From Conexibacter sp. S30A1 (GTDB lineage: Bacteria; Actinomycetota; Thermoleophilia; Solirubrobacterales; Solirubrobacteraceae), in NCBI RefSeq assembly GCF_023330665.1, contig NZ_CP097127.1:2604001-2668000 (forward strand): a DNA stretch of 64,000 bases, in the 5' to 3' direction. Under the pieces are notes generated by a model that had not been told where the DNA came from, did not search any database, and was given only the letters and a program-made list of their open reading frames with translations. Both the position numbers and the translations under genes were made by a program. Shown piece by piece: positions 1 to 9,192 of the stretch (within the stretch, counting starts at the first letter, position 1; each line of letters starts with the position of its first letter).

Positions 1-297
1 TCGCTGGTGCGCGGCCACCACGCCGCCTGGCCGGGCTGGGTCGCCGGCGTGGCCTGTGCCGCGCTTGCGCTCGCCGCAACACGCCCGTTCCTGGCGCGTG
101 TGCGCGCCCGCCTCGACGCGGGCGCGGCTGCGGTGGGCGTGCCGCTCATCGCCGATGGCCTCGCCCTGGTCACCTGCGTGCTGGCCGTTGTTGCGCCGCC
201 GCTCGGACTCGTGGCCCTGGGCTGGTTGGTCTGGCTGCTGATCGCCGGCCGCGGCCGCGGTGAGACGAAGTACGCCGGGCTGCGGATCCTGCGCTGA
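1..297 (+). CDS. C-terminal part of a small membrane protein (possibly DUF4126-like)
   Basis: The reading frame is open from the first base of the window, so the gene starts upstream and only about 98 codons are visible. The visible part has hydrophobic stretches around a GLALVTCVLAVVAPPLGLVAL segment, compatible with two or three membrane helices. It ends in a basic tail finishing KYAGLRILR. That tail and composition recall DUF4126-type membrane proteins, but this is a weak resemblance and the function is unknown. The next gene starts 36 bases downstream on the same strand. Confidence 0.45.
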   Translation, partial: SLVRGHHAAWPGWVAGVACAALALAATRPFLARVRARLDAGAAAVGVPLIADGLALVTCVLAVVAPPLGLVALGWLVWLLIAGRGRGETKYAGLRILR

Positions 298-332
298 TGG
301 CGCTGCGCGCGTTCACGAAAGCGCGGCCCTAG

Positions 333-1814
333 ATGAGGAAGCTGGTGCTCGTCGTGATCGACGCGATGAAGCCCGAGATGCTCGAGCGCGCGATCGCCGC
401 CGGGCGGGCGCCCGCGCTCGCGCGCATCGCCGCCGACGGCGTCTACGTGAGCGATGTGGTCGCCGCGTTCCCCTCGGTGACGCCGGTCTGTGCCGCCACG
501 ATCACCACCGGCGTTGGCCCTGACCGCCACCGAATCCCGAGCATGAACTGGTATCACCGCGGCGAGGGCCGCTACGTCGAGTACGGATCGAGCTTCTCGG
601 CCTCGCGCCAGGCCGGGGTTCTGCGCTCACTGACCGACACGGTCTACCGCATGAACGCCGAGCACCTGGCGGCCGAGACCCCGACCGTGTTCGAGTCCCT
701 CGACGACGCCGGGCTGCGCACCGCCGGCACCACCTACCTGATCTACCGTGGCCGCCACGAGCACGAGGTCGCCCAGGACTCGGCGCTCGGGCGGATCGTC
801 GCCTCGACGCTCTTTCGTCAGGCGATCCTGGGCCCGCGCGAGCTCTTCTACGCCGACCTCTACGCGAGCCGCCGCACCGGTTGCCGGGGGCAGCTCGGGC
901 TGCCGGGCGCGCGCGACCAGCACACCGGCTGCGTCGGCTCATACCTCGTCGAGCACGATCTCTTCGACTTCATGCTGTTCTCGCTGCCCGACAACGACTC
1001 CAACTCGCACCGCAACGGGCCACAGGCACAGGTGGCCTCGATCGCCGCCGCCGACCGCCAGCTCGAGCGGCTGATGCACGCTGGCGGTGGGCCGGACCGC
1101 TTCCTGCAGGACCACGCGGTGATCGTCACCTCCGACCACTCGCAGGCGCTTGTGGAGGCGAGCGTCCGGCTGGACCTGGCGCTCGCGGACTTCCGTATCG
1201 CCACGCCCACCGGCTCGGGCTCGGTGGGCGCCGAGCTGGCGCTCAGCCCCGCGCAGCGCAGCGCAATGATCTACGTGCTGGACGGCGAGCGGCGTGAGCG
1301 GCTCGTCGCGGACGTGGTGGCGGCCGTCGCGGAGCTGCGCGGCGTCGATCTGACGATGTGGCTGAGCGCAGGCGCGGATGCGCAGCCCGAGGCGGTGATC
1401 CGCGCGCCGGGTGGCGCCGAGCTTCACTTCGCGCCCGGCTCCGCGCTCGCCGATCTGCGCGGCAATCGCTGGGACGTCGACGGCGACCTCGGGGTCCTGG
1501 CCGCGCACGTGCAGGACGGGCGCCTGCTCTGCCCTGACTATCCGGACGCGCTCGCGCGGGCCTGGGAGGCCTTGCGCTGCCCCACGGCTGGTGACGTGCT
1601 CCTGTCGGCGGCGCCGGGGTATGAGTTCGTCGACTGGGGCGGCGTTGCCCATGTCGGTGGCGGCAGCCACGGTTCTTTGCACCGGTCCGATTCGCTCGGC
1701 GCGCTCTTGTGGTGCGGCACCGGCCCCGAGCGCCGTGAGCAGCGCGAGCAGTGGACGCTGCGCGAGGTCACGCCGATGATCCTTTCGCACTTCGGCCTGC
1801 CGGCAGGCGTTTAA
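333..1814 (+). CDS. Alkaline phosphatase-superfamily protein (type I phosphodiesterase/nucleotide pyrophosphatase-like)
   Basis: A 493-residue protein. Its N-terminus, LVLVVIDAMKPEML, carries the first metal-binding aspartate of the alkaline phosphatase fold. It is followed by FPSVTPVCAATITTG, which places the nucleophile Thr/Ser region as in the nucleotide pyrophosphatase/phosphodiesterase family. Further metal-ligand motifs are LPDNDSNSH (about residue 220) and VTSDHSQ (about residue 270), and a late histidine lies in GGGSHGSLH. The family hydrolyses phosphodiester or phosphomonoester bonds using two zinc ions. No signal peptide is evident, so the protein is probably cytoplasmic or peripheral. 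The substrate cannot be inferred. It is followed by a GtrA gene after a short gap. Confidence 0.75.
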   Translation: MRKLVLVVIDAMKPEMLERAIAAGRAPALARIAADGVYVSDVVAAFPSVTPVCAATITTGVGPDRHRIPSMNWYHRGEGRYVEYGSSFSASRQAGVLRSLTDTVYRMNAEHLAAETPTVFESLDDAGLRTAGTTYLIYRGRHEHEVAQDSALGRIVASTLFRQAILGPRELFYADLYASRRTGCRGQLGLPGARDQHTGCVGSYLVEHDLFDFMLFSLPDNDSNSHRNGPQAQVASIAAADRQLERLMHAGGGPDRFLQDHAVIVTSDHSQALVEASVRLDLALADFRIATPTGSGSVGAELALSPAQRSAMIYVLDGERRERLVADVVAAVAELRGVDLTMWLSAGADAQPEAVIRAPGGAELHFAPGSALADLRGNRWDVDGDLGVLAAHVQDGRLLCPDYPDALARAWEALRCPTAGDVLLSAAPGYEFVDWGGVAHVGGGSHGSLHRSDSLGALLWCGTGPERREQREQWTLREVTPMILSHFGLPAGV

Positions 1815-1848
1815 GCTGCGCGCAGGTTTGCCGATAGGATTCTTATCG

Positions 1849-2331
1849 GTGTCTGATGAGCTGACCCATACGATCGAGTTCCCCGCCACCGCGCGCACCG
1901 CGAGCAGGTTGACGAGCCTCTATCGGCGCCTCTCCTATGAGGTGCGCCACCGCGAGAACCACAAACAGCTGATGCGCTTTCTCGTGGTCGGTGCCTCCGG
2001 GTACGTCGTCAACACGGTCTGCTTCTGGATCTTCATCCATCCGATCGCGTTCGATTACACCCTGTCGTTCGTGGCGGCCTTTCTCTGCGGCAGCGTCAAC
2101 AACTTCATCTGGAACCGGCACTGGACCTTCAAGGCTCATGACGAGCACGCCGCCCGTCAGGGGATCCGCTTCCTGATCGTCCAGGCCAGCGTCGCGGCCT
2201 GCGCCTATGGTGTGATGGTCGCGTTGATCGCGACGACCAACATCTGGAAGGTTCCTGCGGACGCGCTAGCGTGGATCATCGTCACCCCCGTCTCCTTCGT
2301 CGTGCAGAAGCTCTGGAGCTTCAAGGCCTGA
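1849..2331 (+). CDS. GtrA-family membrane protein
   Basis: GtrA-like proteins are small four-helix membrane proteins thought to help move lipid-linked sugars across the membrane. The motif FLVVGASGYVVNTVCFW and the later NFIWNRHWTFK are characteristic, and the C-terminal VVQKLWSFK is the usual end of the family. I prefer the GTG at 1849 because a GGA-rich Shine-Dalgarno-like stretch lies about nine bases upstream. A TTG at 1828 would add seven residues. The end overlaps the longest possible reading frame of the next membrane protein, suggesting co-transcription and a joint role in envelope glycan assembly. Confidence 0.85.
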   Translation: MSDELTHTIEFPATARTASRLTSLYRRLSYEVRHRENHKQLMRFLVVGASGYVVNTVCFWIFIHPIAFDYTLSFVAAFLCGSVNNFIWNRHWTFKAHDEHAARQGIRFLIVQASVAACAYGVMVALIATTNIWKVPADALAWIIVTPVSFVVQKLWSFKA

Positions 2332-4124
2332 GTCGCCCGGGGCGGCGGCGGACTCGCCGCTTTCTTGGCCCGGTCGTTCTGCTTGCGTTTCTCTGGCTGG
2401 CGGCGGTTGTGCCGGCGAGCGCGCTGGCCGCCGGCAATCCGCCGGGGCAGCCGGCGCCGGTCTCGGCGCCGGCGGGCACGCCGGTGCTGATCGCAGGGCC
2501 CTACTACTCGCCCGGGCCCCACCACGTGGCGGCGATGGACACGCCGCCGGCCGGCTACCGCCTGACCGGCAACCAGGTGCTGGCGGCCGCCTTCGCCAAC
2601 GCGACCTTCAGGCACGAACTGCACCGTCGCCCGCACCTCGCCGCCTACGTCTATACGCGCGGGGTCGGCTTCTGGCAGGTGAGCCTGTTCACGCCGCCCG
2701 CGCCGGCCGGGCCCAAGCACCAGATCGAGATGCTCGAGCTCTACGTCGCCGACGGCACCGGCGCGGTGACCCAGGTGTGGACCGGCTACCAGGTCGCCTG
2801 GACGATGGCGCGCGGCTACCCCGGCGCCTTTGGTCGTGTGATCAACGCGCCCTATGTCTGGTTGCCGCTCTGTGCGCTGTTTCTGCTGCCGTTCATCCCC
2901 TGGCGGCGGCGGCCGACGCTATGGCACCTGGACCTGTTGATGCTGCTCGGCTTCTCGATCTCGCTGGACTGGTTCAACAACGCCGACCTGGGGCTTTCGG
3001 TGCCGCTCGTCTACCCGTTTTTGCTCTACCTGCTGATCCGCATGCTGGCGCTGGCGGCCGGACATGGGCGACCGCGGGAGCCGCTGCACACCTGGATCCC
3101 GACGCGCTGGCTGGGCGTGGCGCTGATCTTTCTGGTCGGCTTCCGGATCGGGCTCAACATCGTCGACTCCAACGTTATCGATGTCGGCTTCGCCGGTGTG
3201 ATCGGCTCGACCAAGCTGATTCACGGCGCGCAGCTCTACGGGCACTGGCCGGCAGATAACCCGGCCGGGGACACCTACGGCCCGGTCAACTATTTCGCCT
3301 ACATCCCCTTCCGCCTGATCTTCGGCTGGAGCGGCTACTGGGACAACCTGCCCGCTGCGCACGCCGCCGCGATCGCCTTTGACCTGCTCACCATGGTGGG
3401 GCTGGTCGTGCTGGGCAGGAGCTGGCGTGATTTGCGGGCGGGCGTGATCCTCGCCTACCTGTGGGCCGCCTACCCGTTCACCGCCTACGTGCTGATGTCC
3501 AACTCCAACGACTCGCTGGTGGCGCTGATGGTCGTTGCCTCGCTGGTCGTGATCCGCTACGCGAGCACGCGCGGGGTGATGGGGGCGATGGCCGGCCTGA
3601 CGAAGTTCGCGCCGCTCGGACTGGCGCCGCTTTTGTGGCGCGGCGTCGGCCGGCGGCTGCCCTCGCGCTGGGCCACCGCCCGGTTCGCGATCGCCTACGT
3701 GGCAACGATCGCCGTGGCGATGGCGCCGGTGTTCGTCACCCACGACTGGTACTGGTTCTGGCACGACACGATCGTGTATCAGGCAAACCGCCCGGCGCCG
3801 TTCTCGATCTGGGGCCTGTGGGGCGGCTTCTATGAGACGCTGAGCCTGCCCGAGCACATCGTCCTGGGCCTCGCGGTGCTGATCGGCCTGGCTGCCCCGT
3901 TCTGGCCGCGCGGCGAGCGCACCATGGTCGAGGTGGCCGCGCTCGGCGCCGCGATCATCATCTGCATGCAGATGGGGATCACCTACTGGTTCTACCTCTA
4001 CATCGTCTGGTTCTTTCCGCTGGTCGTCGTCGCACTGGTGCTCGCCCACCCCGAGCCCGAGCCGCCCGAGGACGTGCTGATCGCCGCGCGAATCCGCGCC
4101 GGTCTGATGGCGCTGCCGACCTGA
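2271..4124 (+). CDS. Large polytopic membrane protein, possible GT-C/GT87-like glycosyltransferase
   Basis: About 600 residues with roughly ten to twelve hydrophobic segments. An N-terminal signal-anchor-like stretch lies after an arginine-rich start (RRRTRRF), and an extracytoplasmic domain occupies about residues 50-170. The acidic motif SLDWFNNADL follows the second hydrophobic region, and the segments GPVNYFAYIPF and SNSNDSLVALM resemble polyprenyl-phosphate-dependent (GT-C) glycosyltransferases, but no definite family is recognised. The start is uncertain: the in-frame GTG at 2271 overlaps gtrA by 61 bases, and the next ordinary start lies beyond the signal-like region, so 2271 is kept. 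The neighbouring gtrA supports a role in envelope sugar transfer. Confidence 0.6.
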   Translation: MDHRHPRLLRRAEALELQGLSRPGRRRTRRFLGPVVLLAFLWLAAVVPASALAAGNPPGQPAPVSAPAGTPVLIAGPYYSPGPHHVAAMDTPPAGYRLTGNQVLAAAFANATFRHELHRRPHLAAYVYTRGVGFWQVSLFTPPAPAGPKHQIEMLELYVADGTGAVTQVWTGYQVAWTMARGYPGAFGRVINAPYVWLPLCALFLLPFIPWRRRPTLWHLDLLMLLGFSISLDWFNNADLGLSVPLVYPFLLYLLIRMLALAAGHGRPREPLHTWIPTRWLGVALIFLVGFRIGLNIVDSNVIDVGFAGVIGSTKLIHGAQLYGHWPADNPAGDTYGPVNYFAYIPFRLIFGWSGYWDNLPAAHAAAIAFDLLTMVGLVVLGRSWRDLRAGVILAYLWAAYPFTAYVLMSNSNDSLVALMVVASLVVIRYASTRGVMGAMAGLTKFAPLGLAPLLWRGVGRRLPSRWATARFAIAYVATIAVAMAPVFVTHDWYWFWHDTIVYQANRPAPFSIWGLWGGFYETLSLPEHIVLGLAVLIGLAAPFWPRGERTMVEVAALGAAIIICMQMGITYWFYLYIVWFFPLVVVALVLAHPEPEPPEDVLIAARIRAGLMALPT

Positions 4125-4154
4125 GGCGCCCGGCTCACGCCCAGGGGCCGGTCC

Positions 4155-5969
4155 TCACTCGACGGTGACGCTCTTGGCCAGGTTGCGCGGTTGGTCGATG
4201 TCGCGCCCCAGGGCCGCGGCGGCGTAGTAGGCCAAAAGCTGCAGCGGCAGGCCGAGCAGGATCGGGTCGAGTTCCGGCTCGCTCTTTGGCACCAGGATGA
4301 GCCTGTCGGCGAGCGTGCCGAGCTGGCGGTGGGCGACCGCCAGCACCTCGCCACCGCGCGAGTGGATCTGTTCCAGCGACGCCAGGTTCTTCTCCAGCAG
4401 CTCATCGTCGGGGACGATCGCGACGGTCGGCAGCTCTGGTGAGATCAGTGCGAGCGGGCCGTGCTTGAGCTCCGCCGCCGGGTAGGCCTCGGCATGCACG
4501 TAGGAGACCTCCTTGAGCTTCTGCGCGCCCTCCAGGGCCACCGGGTAGCCACGCACACGGCCGATGAAGAAGGAGCTCTGCGCGCTCGCGATCCAGGCCG
4601 CGAGCTGCTTGAGCTCGTCGTGGGCGGCGAGCGCCTCGGCCGCCTTGTCAGGCAGCTTCGCGAGCGCGCTCAGCAGACGCTGCCCGTCGGCCGGTCCGAG
4701 GTCGCGCAGGCGCCCCAAATGCAGCGCCAGCAGCGCGAAGGCGACGGTCATGGACGTGAACGCCTTGGTCGAGGCGACCGACAGCTCGGGGCCCGCGTGC
4801 AGGTAGATGCCGCCGTCGACGGCGCGCGCGATGCTCGAGCCGGGCACGTTGACGACGCCCAGCACGCGGCCTCCCTTGCGGGCGATCTCCTCGACCGCCG
4901 CAAGCGTGTCGGCGGTCTCGCCGGACTGGCTGACCGCGACATACAGGGTCTCGGGCTCGATCACCGCGTTGCGGTAGCGAAACTCGGCTGCGGACTCCGC
5001 CGCCGCCGGTATGCGTGCCAGTGACTCGAGCATGCCGGCACCGACCATGCCGGCGTAGAGCGCCGACCCGCAGGCGATCACGTGCACGCGTCGGAAGGCG
5101 CGCAGCTCGCGCGCGGTGAGGTTCAGGCCGCCGAGGCGGGCGGTGGCGAGGCGCGCATCCAGCCGGCCGCGCAGCGTCGCATCGATCGCCTGCGGCTGCT
5201 CGGAGATCTCCTTGAGCATGAAGTGCTCGAAGCCGCCGCGCTCGTAGTCCGAGGCGGCCGACTCGAGCGTTGTGGCGGTCTTCACGGTGGGGCGCGCGTC
5301 GAGCGTCGCGGTCGAAAACGACTCGGCTGTGACCGTCGCCAGCTCGCCGTCCTCGAGGTGGACCACCTGTTGGGCGTGGCGCACCAGCGCCGCCATGTCC
5401 GAGGCGCACAGCATCTGGTGATCGCCGATGCCGATCAGCACGGGGCTGCCGTTGCGGGCGAGCACGATCCGGTCCGGCGCCGTGGCGTCGAGCACCGCGA
5501 TCCCGTAGGCCCCATGCACGCGCCGCAGCGCCCGCCGCACGGCCTCCTCCAGGTCGTCCGCGTCCTCGCGGGCGATCAGGTGCGCGAGCAGCTCGGTGTC
5601 GGTCTCGCTGCTGAACTGAACTCCTTCGGCGCGCAGGCGTTCGCGCAGCAGCGCGGAGTCCTCGATCATGCCGTTGTGCACCACGGCGATGCGGTTTGCC
5701 ATGTCGACGTGCGGGTGGGCGTTCGCGTCGCTCGGTTGCCCGTGTGTCGCCCAGCGCGTGTGCGCGATCCCGACCTGTCCGCTCAGCCGCTTGGGCATGC
5801 TTGCGGCCAGGTCCCTGACCTTGCCGGCGCGCTTATGCACGCGCAGCGTACCGTTGCGGACGACCGCGATCCCGGCCGAGTCATAGCCTCGGTATTCAAG
5901 GCGGGCGAGCCCTTCCAGCAGCACCGGCACGGCATCCTGGCGGCCCACGTAGCCGACGATTCCACACAT
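4155..5969 (-). CDS. glmS: Glutamine--fructose-6-phosphate aminotransferase (isomerizing)
   Basis: GlmS makes glucosamine-6-phosphate from fructose-6-phosphate and glutamine, the first step to UDP-GlcNAc for peptidoglycan. At 604 residues it has the usual full length. The protein begins MCGIVGYVG, giving the N-terminal cysteine nucleophile of the glutaminase domain. Domain 1 shows AHTRWATHG and the NGMIED region. Two SIS sugar-isomerase domains follow, with CGSALYAG, SQSGETADT and the C-terminal AYPAAELKHGPLALI. It ends NLAKSVTVE, as in the family. No glmS ribozyme was recognised in the short upstream gap, which is occupied by a small gene 13 bases away. Confidence 0.97.
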   Translation of the reverse strand: MCGIVGYVGRQDAVPVLLEGLARLEYRGYDSAGIAVVRNGTLRVHKRAGKVRDLAASMPKRLSGQVGIAHTRWATHGQPSDANAHPHVDMANRIAVVHNGMIEDSALLRERLRAEGVQFSSETDTELLAHLIAREDADDLEEAVRRALRRVHGAYGIAVLDATAPDRIVLARNGSPVLIGIGDHQMLCASDMAALVRHAQQVVHLEDGELATVTAESFSTATLDARPTVKTATTLESAASDYERGGFEHFMLKEISEQPQAIDATLRGRLDARLATARLGGLNLTARELRAFRRVHVIACGSALYAGMVGAGMLESLARIPAAAESAAEFRYRNAVIEPETLYVAVSQSGETADTLAAVEEIARKGGRVLGVVNVPGSSIARAVDGGIYLHAGPELSVASTKAFTSMTVAFALLALHLGRLRDLGPADGQRLLSALAKLPDKAAEALAAHDELKQLAAWIASAQSSFFIGRVRGYPVALEGAQKLKEVSYVHAEAYPAAELKHGPLALISPELPTVAIVPDDELLEKNLASLEQIHSRGGEVLAVAHRQLGTLADRLILVPKSEPELDPILLGLPLQLLAYYAAAALGRDIDQPRNLAKSVTVE

Positions 5970-5982
5970 TCGCTAACCGCTC

Positions 5983-6249
5983 CTATCCGTAGATCATGCG
6001 TCTGACCTGGCGCTCTGAAAGTGCCGGCCCAGGGACCCGCCGTGCCGCCAACTCGCGGGCGATCTGCCCGAGGCTCTGGGCGTTTGTGACACCCGCTCGC
6101 TGCAGCTCGCGGTGGCGGCGGCGGACGAACTCTTCGCTGCTCTCCGAGAAGTAGGCGACCACCTCCTCCACGACTCTCGCGGCGGCGCTGCGGGAGATTC
6201 CGGACTGCTCCAGGTGGTCCAGCAGCGGGCTCAGGTCGTCGGCCACCAT
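5983..6249 (-). CDS. Small helical protein of unknown function upstream of glmS
   Basis: An 88-residue, highly charged, mostly helical protein with no membrane segment or cysteine motif. It has a first helical pair (DLSPLLDHLEQSGISRSAA) and a second part ending LSERQVRRMIYG. It lies only 13 bases before glmS on the same strand, so the two are probably co-transcribed. I recognise no family. The coding assignment rests on good codon-position bias, its place in the operon and the absence of a better gene on the other strand. Confidence 0.55.
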   Translation of the reverse strand: MVADDLSPLLDHLEQSGISRSAAARVVEEVVAYFSESSEEFVRRRHRELQRAGVTNAQSLGQIARELAARRVPGPALSERQVRRMIYG

Positions 6250-6288
6250 CGCCAGCTATTGTGCCAGTTTCGCTCAGTTTGATGGCAA

Positions 6289-6310
6289 TTCTGCCCGATT
6301 TCGGGCAGAA
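6289..6310. terminator. Perfect 22-base palindromic hairpin
   Basis: The arms TTCTGCCCGA and TCGGGCAGAA can form a ten-pair stem around a two-base centre. The hairpin lies 17 bases beyond the stop of the phosphoesterase gene on the minus strand and before the small gene upstream of glmS. There is no clear U-run, so it may be a terminator, an RNA-processing site or a protein-binding palindrome. Confidence 0.5.
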
Positions 6311-6326
6311 GCACGGGATTTTGCGT

Positions 6327-7130
6327 CTACAGTGGTTCCTGAACGGCGACGATCGACCGTGCTCGCATCGGTTCCGCCGCACACACGATCAGCGCGCCCT
6401 GAAGCCAGGGGTCCTCGTCGGCTGACTCAAAACGCGCTGGCATGTGTGTAACCATCGCGTCGATCGCCTGCTGGCGCTTGACGCCGAGCACGCCGCCGCG
6501 GGCGCCGGTCATGCCGACGTCGGTGATGTAGGCGCTGCCGCCGGGCAGCACCCGCGCGTCCGCGGTGGGAACGTGCGTGTGGGTGCCGACCACGGCCGTG
6601 ACGCGGCCATCCAGATACCAGCCCAGGCCGACCTTCTCGCTCGTCGCCTCGGCGTGTATGTCCACGAGTACGTGGTCGGCGCGGCCGCGCAGCGAGTGCA
6701 GGGCGGCGTCGGCCTCGGAGAACACCGGCAGGGCGCCGCCCATATACAGGTTGCCCGCCAGCGAGATCACGCCCAGCCGCACCCCGCCCGCGGCGCTCTG
6801 CACCACGCAGCTGCCGTGCCCGGGCTGGCCGCGCAGGTAGTTGGCCGGGCGCAGGATGCGTGGCTCCTCGTCGAGGTAGGCGTAGACCTCGCTCTGGCGG
6901 TAGGTGTGGTTGCCCAGGGTGATCACGTCAACCCCGGCGGCGAACAGCTCGCGCGCGATCTTCGAGGTGATGCCGTGGCCACCGGCGGCGTTCTCGGCGT
7001 TGACCACGACGAAGTCGATCCGTGTGCGCTCGCGCAACCTCGGCAGGACCGCCAGCAGGGTCCGGCGGCCGGCGCTGCCAACCACGTCTCCGACAAACAG
7101 AATCCTGACTTCGTCGCTCATGCCCCCCAT
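6327..7130 (-). CDS. YmdB/TIGR00282-family metallophosphoesterase
   Basis: A 267-residue cytoplasmic metallophosphoesterase. Members hydrolyse 2',3'-cyclic nucleotides or other phosphodiesters and act in RNA turnover signalling. The motifs are in order: RILFVGDVVGSAGR (metal-binding Asp), VVNAENAAGGHGI (Asn/Glu ligands), ITLGNHTY (GNH motif), VDIHAEATSEK and VGTHTHVPTADAR (histidine ligands), and the C-terminal DVGMTGARGGVLG block. The length fits the family. A second start codon three residues in is equally possible. The gene is transcribed divergently from the AI-2E-type permease gene with only 15 bases between starts, so the promoters must overlap or lie inside coding sequence. Confidence 0.9.
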   Translation of the reverse strand: MGGMSDEVRILFVGDVVGSAGRRTLLAVLPRLRERTRIDFVVVNAENAAGGHGITSKIARELFAAGVDVITLGNHTYRQSEVYAYLDEEPRILRPANYLRGQPGHGSCVVQSAAGGVRLGVISLAGNLYMGGALPVFSEADAALHSLRGRADHVLVDIHAEATSEKVGLGWYLDGRVTAVVGTHTHVPTADARVLPGGSAYITDVGMTGARGGVLGVKRQQAIDAMVTHMPARFESADEDPWLQGALIVCAAEPMRARSIVAVQEPL

Positions 7131-7145
7131 ACTGTCTCAAAGGTC

Positions 7146-8372
7146 ATGAACGAGACGGAGGTTCAGCCCCACGAGGACACGCTGGCTCCCGGCGAGCTGC
7201 CGCAGGCCGTGCCGCTGCCCGAGGGGCAGCCTCCGGCCCACGCCGGCCGGGCAGAGGCGCTCGCGGGCGCGCTGGTCGCGCCGGCCGTCGTCCCACGCTG
7301 GGTGCAGCTGGTGCTGGCGCCGCTTGCGATCGTCGGGCTCTGGGAGCTCGCAGGCGCGCTCGGCCAGCTGCTGGTGGTGGTCCTGGGCGCAGCCGTGATC
7401 GCGCTGATCCTCAACCCCTTGGCCAGACAGATCGAGCGGCTGCTGCCTCGCGGTTTGGCGATCGCGGCGAGTTACCTGGCGATCCTGCTCGTCTTCGCCG
7501 GGATTGGCCTGCTGCTCTCGGCCCCGGTAACCGATCAGCTCACCCACTTCACAAACCACCTGCCGCAGTTCGTCCGCCGCGTCAACCACGACCTGCTCGG
7601 TATCCAGACGTTCCTGCACAGCCACGGCGTCAGCATCCAGATCGCCCAGCAGGGACACACGGCGCTGCAGACCCTGCAGAAGCAGTTGCTCAAGAGCTCG
7701 GGCTCGATCCTGTCCTTCTCGCGCGACGTGCTCGGCCAGCTCGTGACCATCTCGGTCGACCTGATCCTGACCTTCGTGCTGTCGGTTTACATGCTCGTCT
7801 ACGCGCGTCAGATCGGCGCCCTGGCCCGCCGCTTGATGCCCGCTGGTGACGGCACGCCGACCGACGACTACCCGCTGATGGTGCAGCACGCCGTCTCCGG
7901 CTACGTCCGCGGTCAGCTGCTCTTCAGCCTGATCATGGGCTCGAGTGCCGGCGTCGTGCTGGAGGTCATGGGTCTGCTCGGGCTCTTCCGCGACGGTTCT
8001 CACTACGCGGTCTTCTTCGGCCTGTTCTACGGGCTCATGGAGCTGATCCCGTACATCGGCCCGATCCTCGGTGCGGTCCCGCCGCTGGCCGTGGCGCTCG
8101 CCACCCAGCCGATCGCCGCGCTCTGGCTGCTGGCCGTGTTCGTCGCGCTGCAGCAGCTGGAGGGTCACCTGATCGCGCCACAGGTTTTCCGCATCTCACT
8201 GCGGATCAACCCGATCCTCGTGATCCTCGCACTGCTGTTGGGCTACCAGGCCTACGGTGTTCCGGGGGCGCTGTTGGCGCTGCCGGTGGCCACCGTGCTG
8301 CGTGCGACCGTCATCTACCTGCGCCGGCACCTGGTGCTCGAGCCCTGGTCGGCCGGGCAGCCGCACCTGTAG
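7146..8372 (+). CDS. AI-2E family transporter (PerM/YdiK-type permease)
   Basis: A 408-residue membrane protein with the family pattern of about seven to eight helices. The N-terminal cytoplasmic tail is followed by paired helices (LLVVVLGAAVIALILNPLARQIERLLPRGLA). A long soluble loop covers about residues 130-190. The conserved end has GLFYGLMELIPYIGPILGAVPP and LEGHLIAPQVFRISLRINPI. Family members export small molecules or act as sodium/proton antiporters, so the autoinducer-2 name is not a substrate prediction here. The start is the ATG at 7146, after which codon use becomes regular. The upstream open frame is only the shadow of the opposite gene. Confidence 0.9.
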   Translation: MNETEVQPHEDTLAPGELPQAVPLPEGQPPAHAGRAEALAGALVAPAVVPRWVQLVLAPLAIVGLWELAGALGQLLVVVLGAAVIALILNPLARQIERLLPRGLAIAASYLAILLVFAGIGLLLSAPVTDQLTHFTNHLPQFVRRVNHDLLGIQTFLHSHGVSIQIAQQGHTALQTLQKQLLKSSGSILSFSRDVLGQLVTISVDLILTFVLSVYMLVYARQIGALARRLMPAGDGTPTDDYPLMVQHAVSGYVRGQLLFSLIMGSSAGVVLEVMGLLGLFRDGSHYAVFFGLFYGLMELIPYIGPILGAVPPLAVALATQPIAALWLLAVFVALQQLEGHLIAPQVFRISLRINPILVILALLLGYQAYGVPGALLALPVATVLRATVIYLRRHLVLEPWSAGQPHL

Positions 8373-8385
8373 GCGCGCGGCCCGT

Positions 8386-9123
8386 TCAGACGCTTGGCTT
8401 GACCCACAGCCAGACCGCGAGGCCGAGCCCGAGCGCCGCCACCAACCAGCGTGCGAGGACCCGTGGCAGCGCCCGGGTGACGGTCGGGCCGATGGTCGAG
8501 CCGACCAGCGCGCCCGCCCCCAGTGCGATCGCGGCCGGCCAATGCACCGGTCCCAGGAAGGCGAGCAGGACGCCGGCGGGTAGCGTGACCGAGCCGTTGA
8601 TCATGTTCTTGACCGCGTTGGCGACCGGCAGGTCACGCTCCACCAGGACGAGCAGCAGCGCCAGCGTCATCACCCCGGAGCCGGCGCCGAAGTAGCCGCC
8701 GTAGACCGCCAGCAGCGCGAGCCCGGCGGCCAGCAGCGGGCCGTGATGCTCACGTCCATGTCCGGCGCCAGGCTCGCGCTGCGAGCGGCGCAGGCGGGCG
8801 TCGCGCAGTGCGCTCAGCCATGGCTCGGCGATCAGCGCCAGAGCGGCTGCCACGATCAGGAACGGCACCACGCTCGCAAACGCGCCCGGCGGCGTGAGCA
8901 GCAGCAGGGCTGCCCCGGCGCCGCCGCCCGCGGCGGTCAGCGGCAACCAGCGCCCCAGCCAGGCGCCCCAGCCGGACAGCTCGGCGCGCGAGCCGAGGGC
9001 CGAGCCCGGCCAGCAGGCGTTGAGCGCAACGAGGTTGGTCGCGTTGGCGGCAAACGGGGCCAGGCCGACCGCCAAAAGCGCCGGGTAGGAGACCAGCGAG
9101 GTGATGCCCCCCGCGGTGCCCAC
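8386..9123 (-). CDS. TauE/SafE-family membrane permease
   Basis: Members are anion exporters or importers (sulfite, sulfoacetate and related). The protein begins with the glycine-rich motif VGTAGGITSLVSYPALL and has the second repeat motif YFGAGSGVMTLALLLV in the middle, the paired signature of the family, with about seven helices. The GTG at 9123 gives 245 residues but omits the first hydrophobic half-helix (HAAFLIAAGLLAGI). In-frame sequence extends back to a stop at 9193-9195 without ATG, GTG or TTG. Translation may therefore begin at a CTG near 9177, preceded by a G-run. It converges with the AI-2E gene. Confidence 0.8.
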   Translation of the reverse strand: MGTAGGITSLVSYPALLAVGLAPFAANATNLVALNACWPGSALGSRAELSGWGAWLGRWLPLTAAGGGAGAALLLLTPPGAFASVVPFLIVAAALALIAEPWLSALRDARLRRSQREPGAGHGREHHGPLLAAGLALLAVYGGYFGAGSGVMTLALLLVLVERDLPVANAVKNMINGSVTLPAGVLLAFLGPVHWPAAIALGAGALVGSTIGPTVTRALPRVLARWLVAALGLGLAVWLWVKPSV

Positions 9124-9192
9124 GATCCCGGCCAGCAGGCCGGCGGCGATCAGGAAGGCTGCGTGCAGCGTGCTCAGCGCGCCCCCGCGCGC

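Noticed and set aside
939..1898. Long open frame on the minus strand opposite the phosphodiesterase-like gene
   Set aside because: It mirrors the codon pattern of the real gene and encodes an Arg/Gly/Ala-rich sequence without family resemblance. Similar mirror frames lie opposite most genes here because of the high GC content.
5970..6326. glmS ribozyme
   Set aside because: The region upstream of glmS is filled by a small coding frame, and none of the conserved ribozyme core sequence was recognised.
6444..7145. N-terminal extension of the AI-2E-type permease by 234 codons
   Set aside because: This stretch is antisense to the phosphoesterase gene and has no membrane or domain pattern. The ATG at 7146 gives the normal family start.
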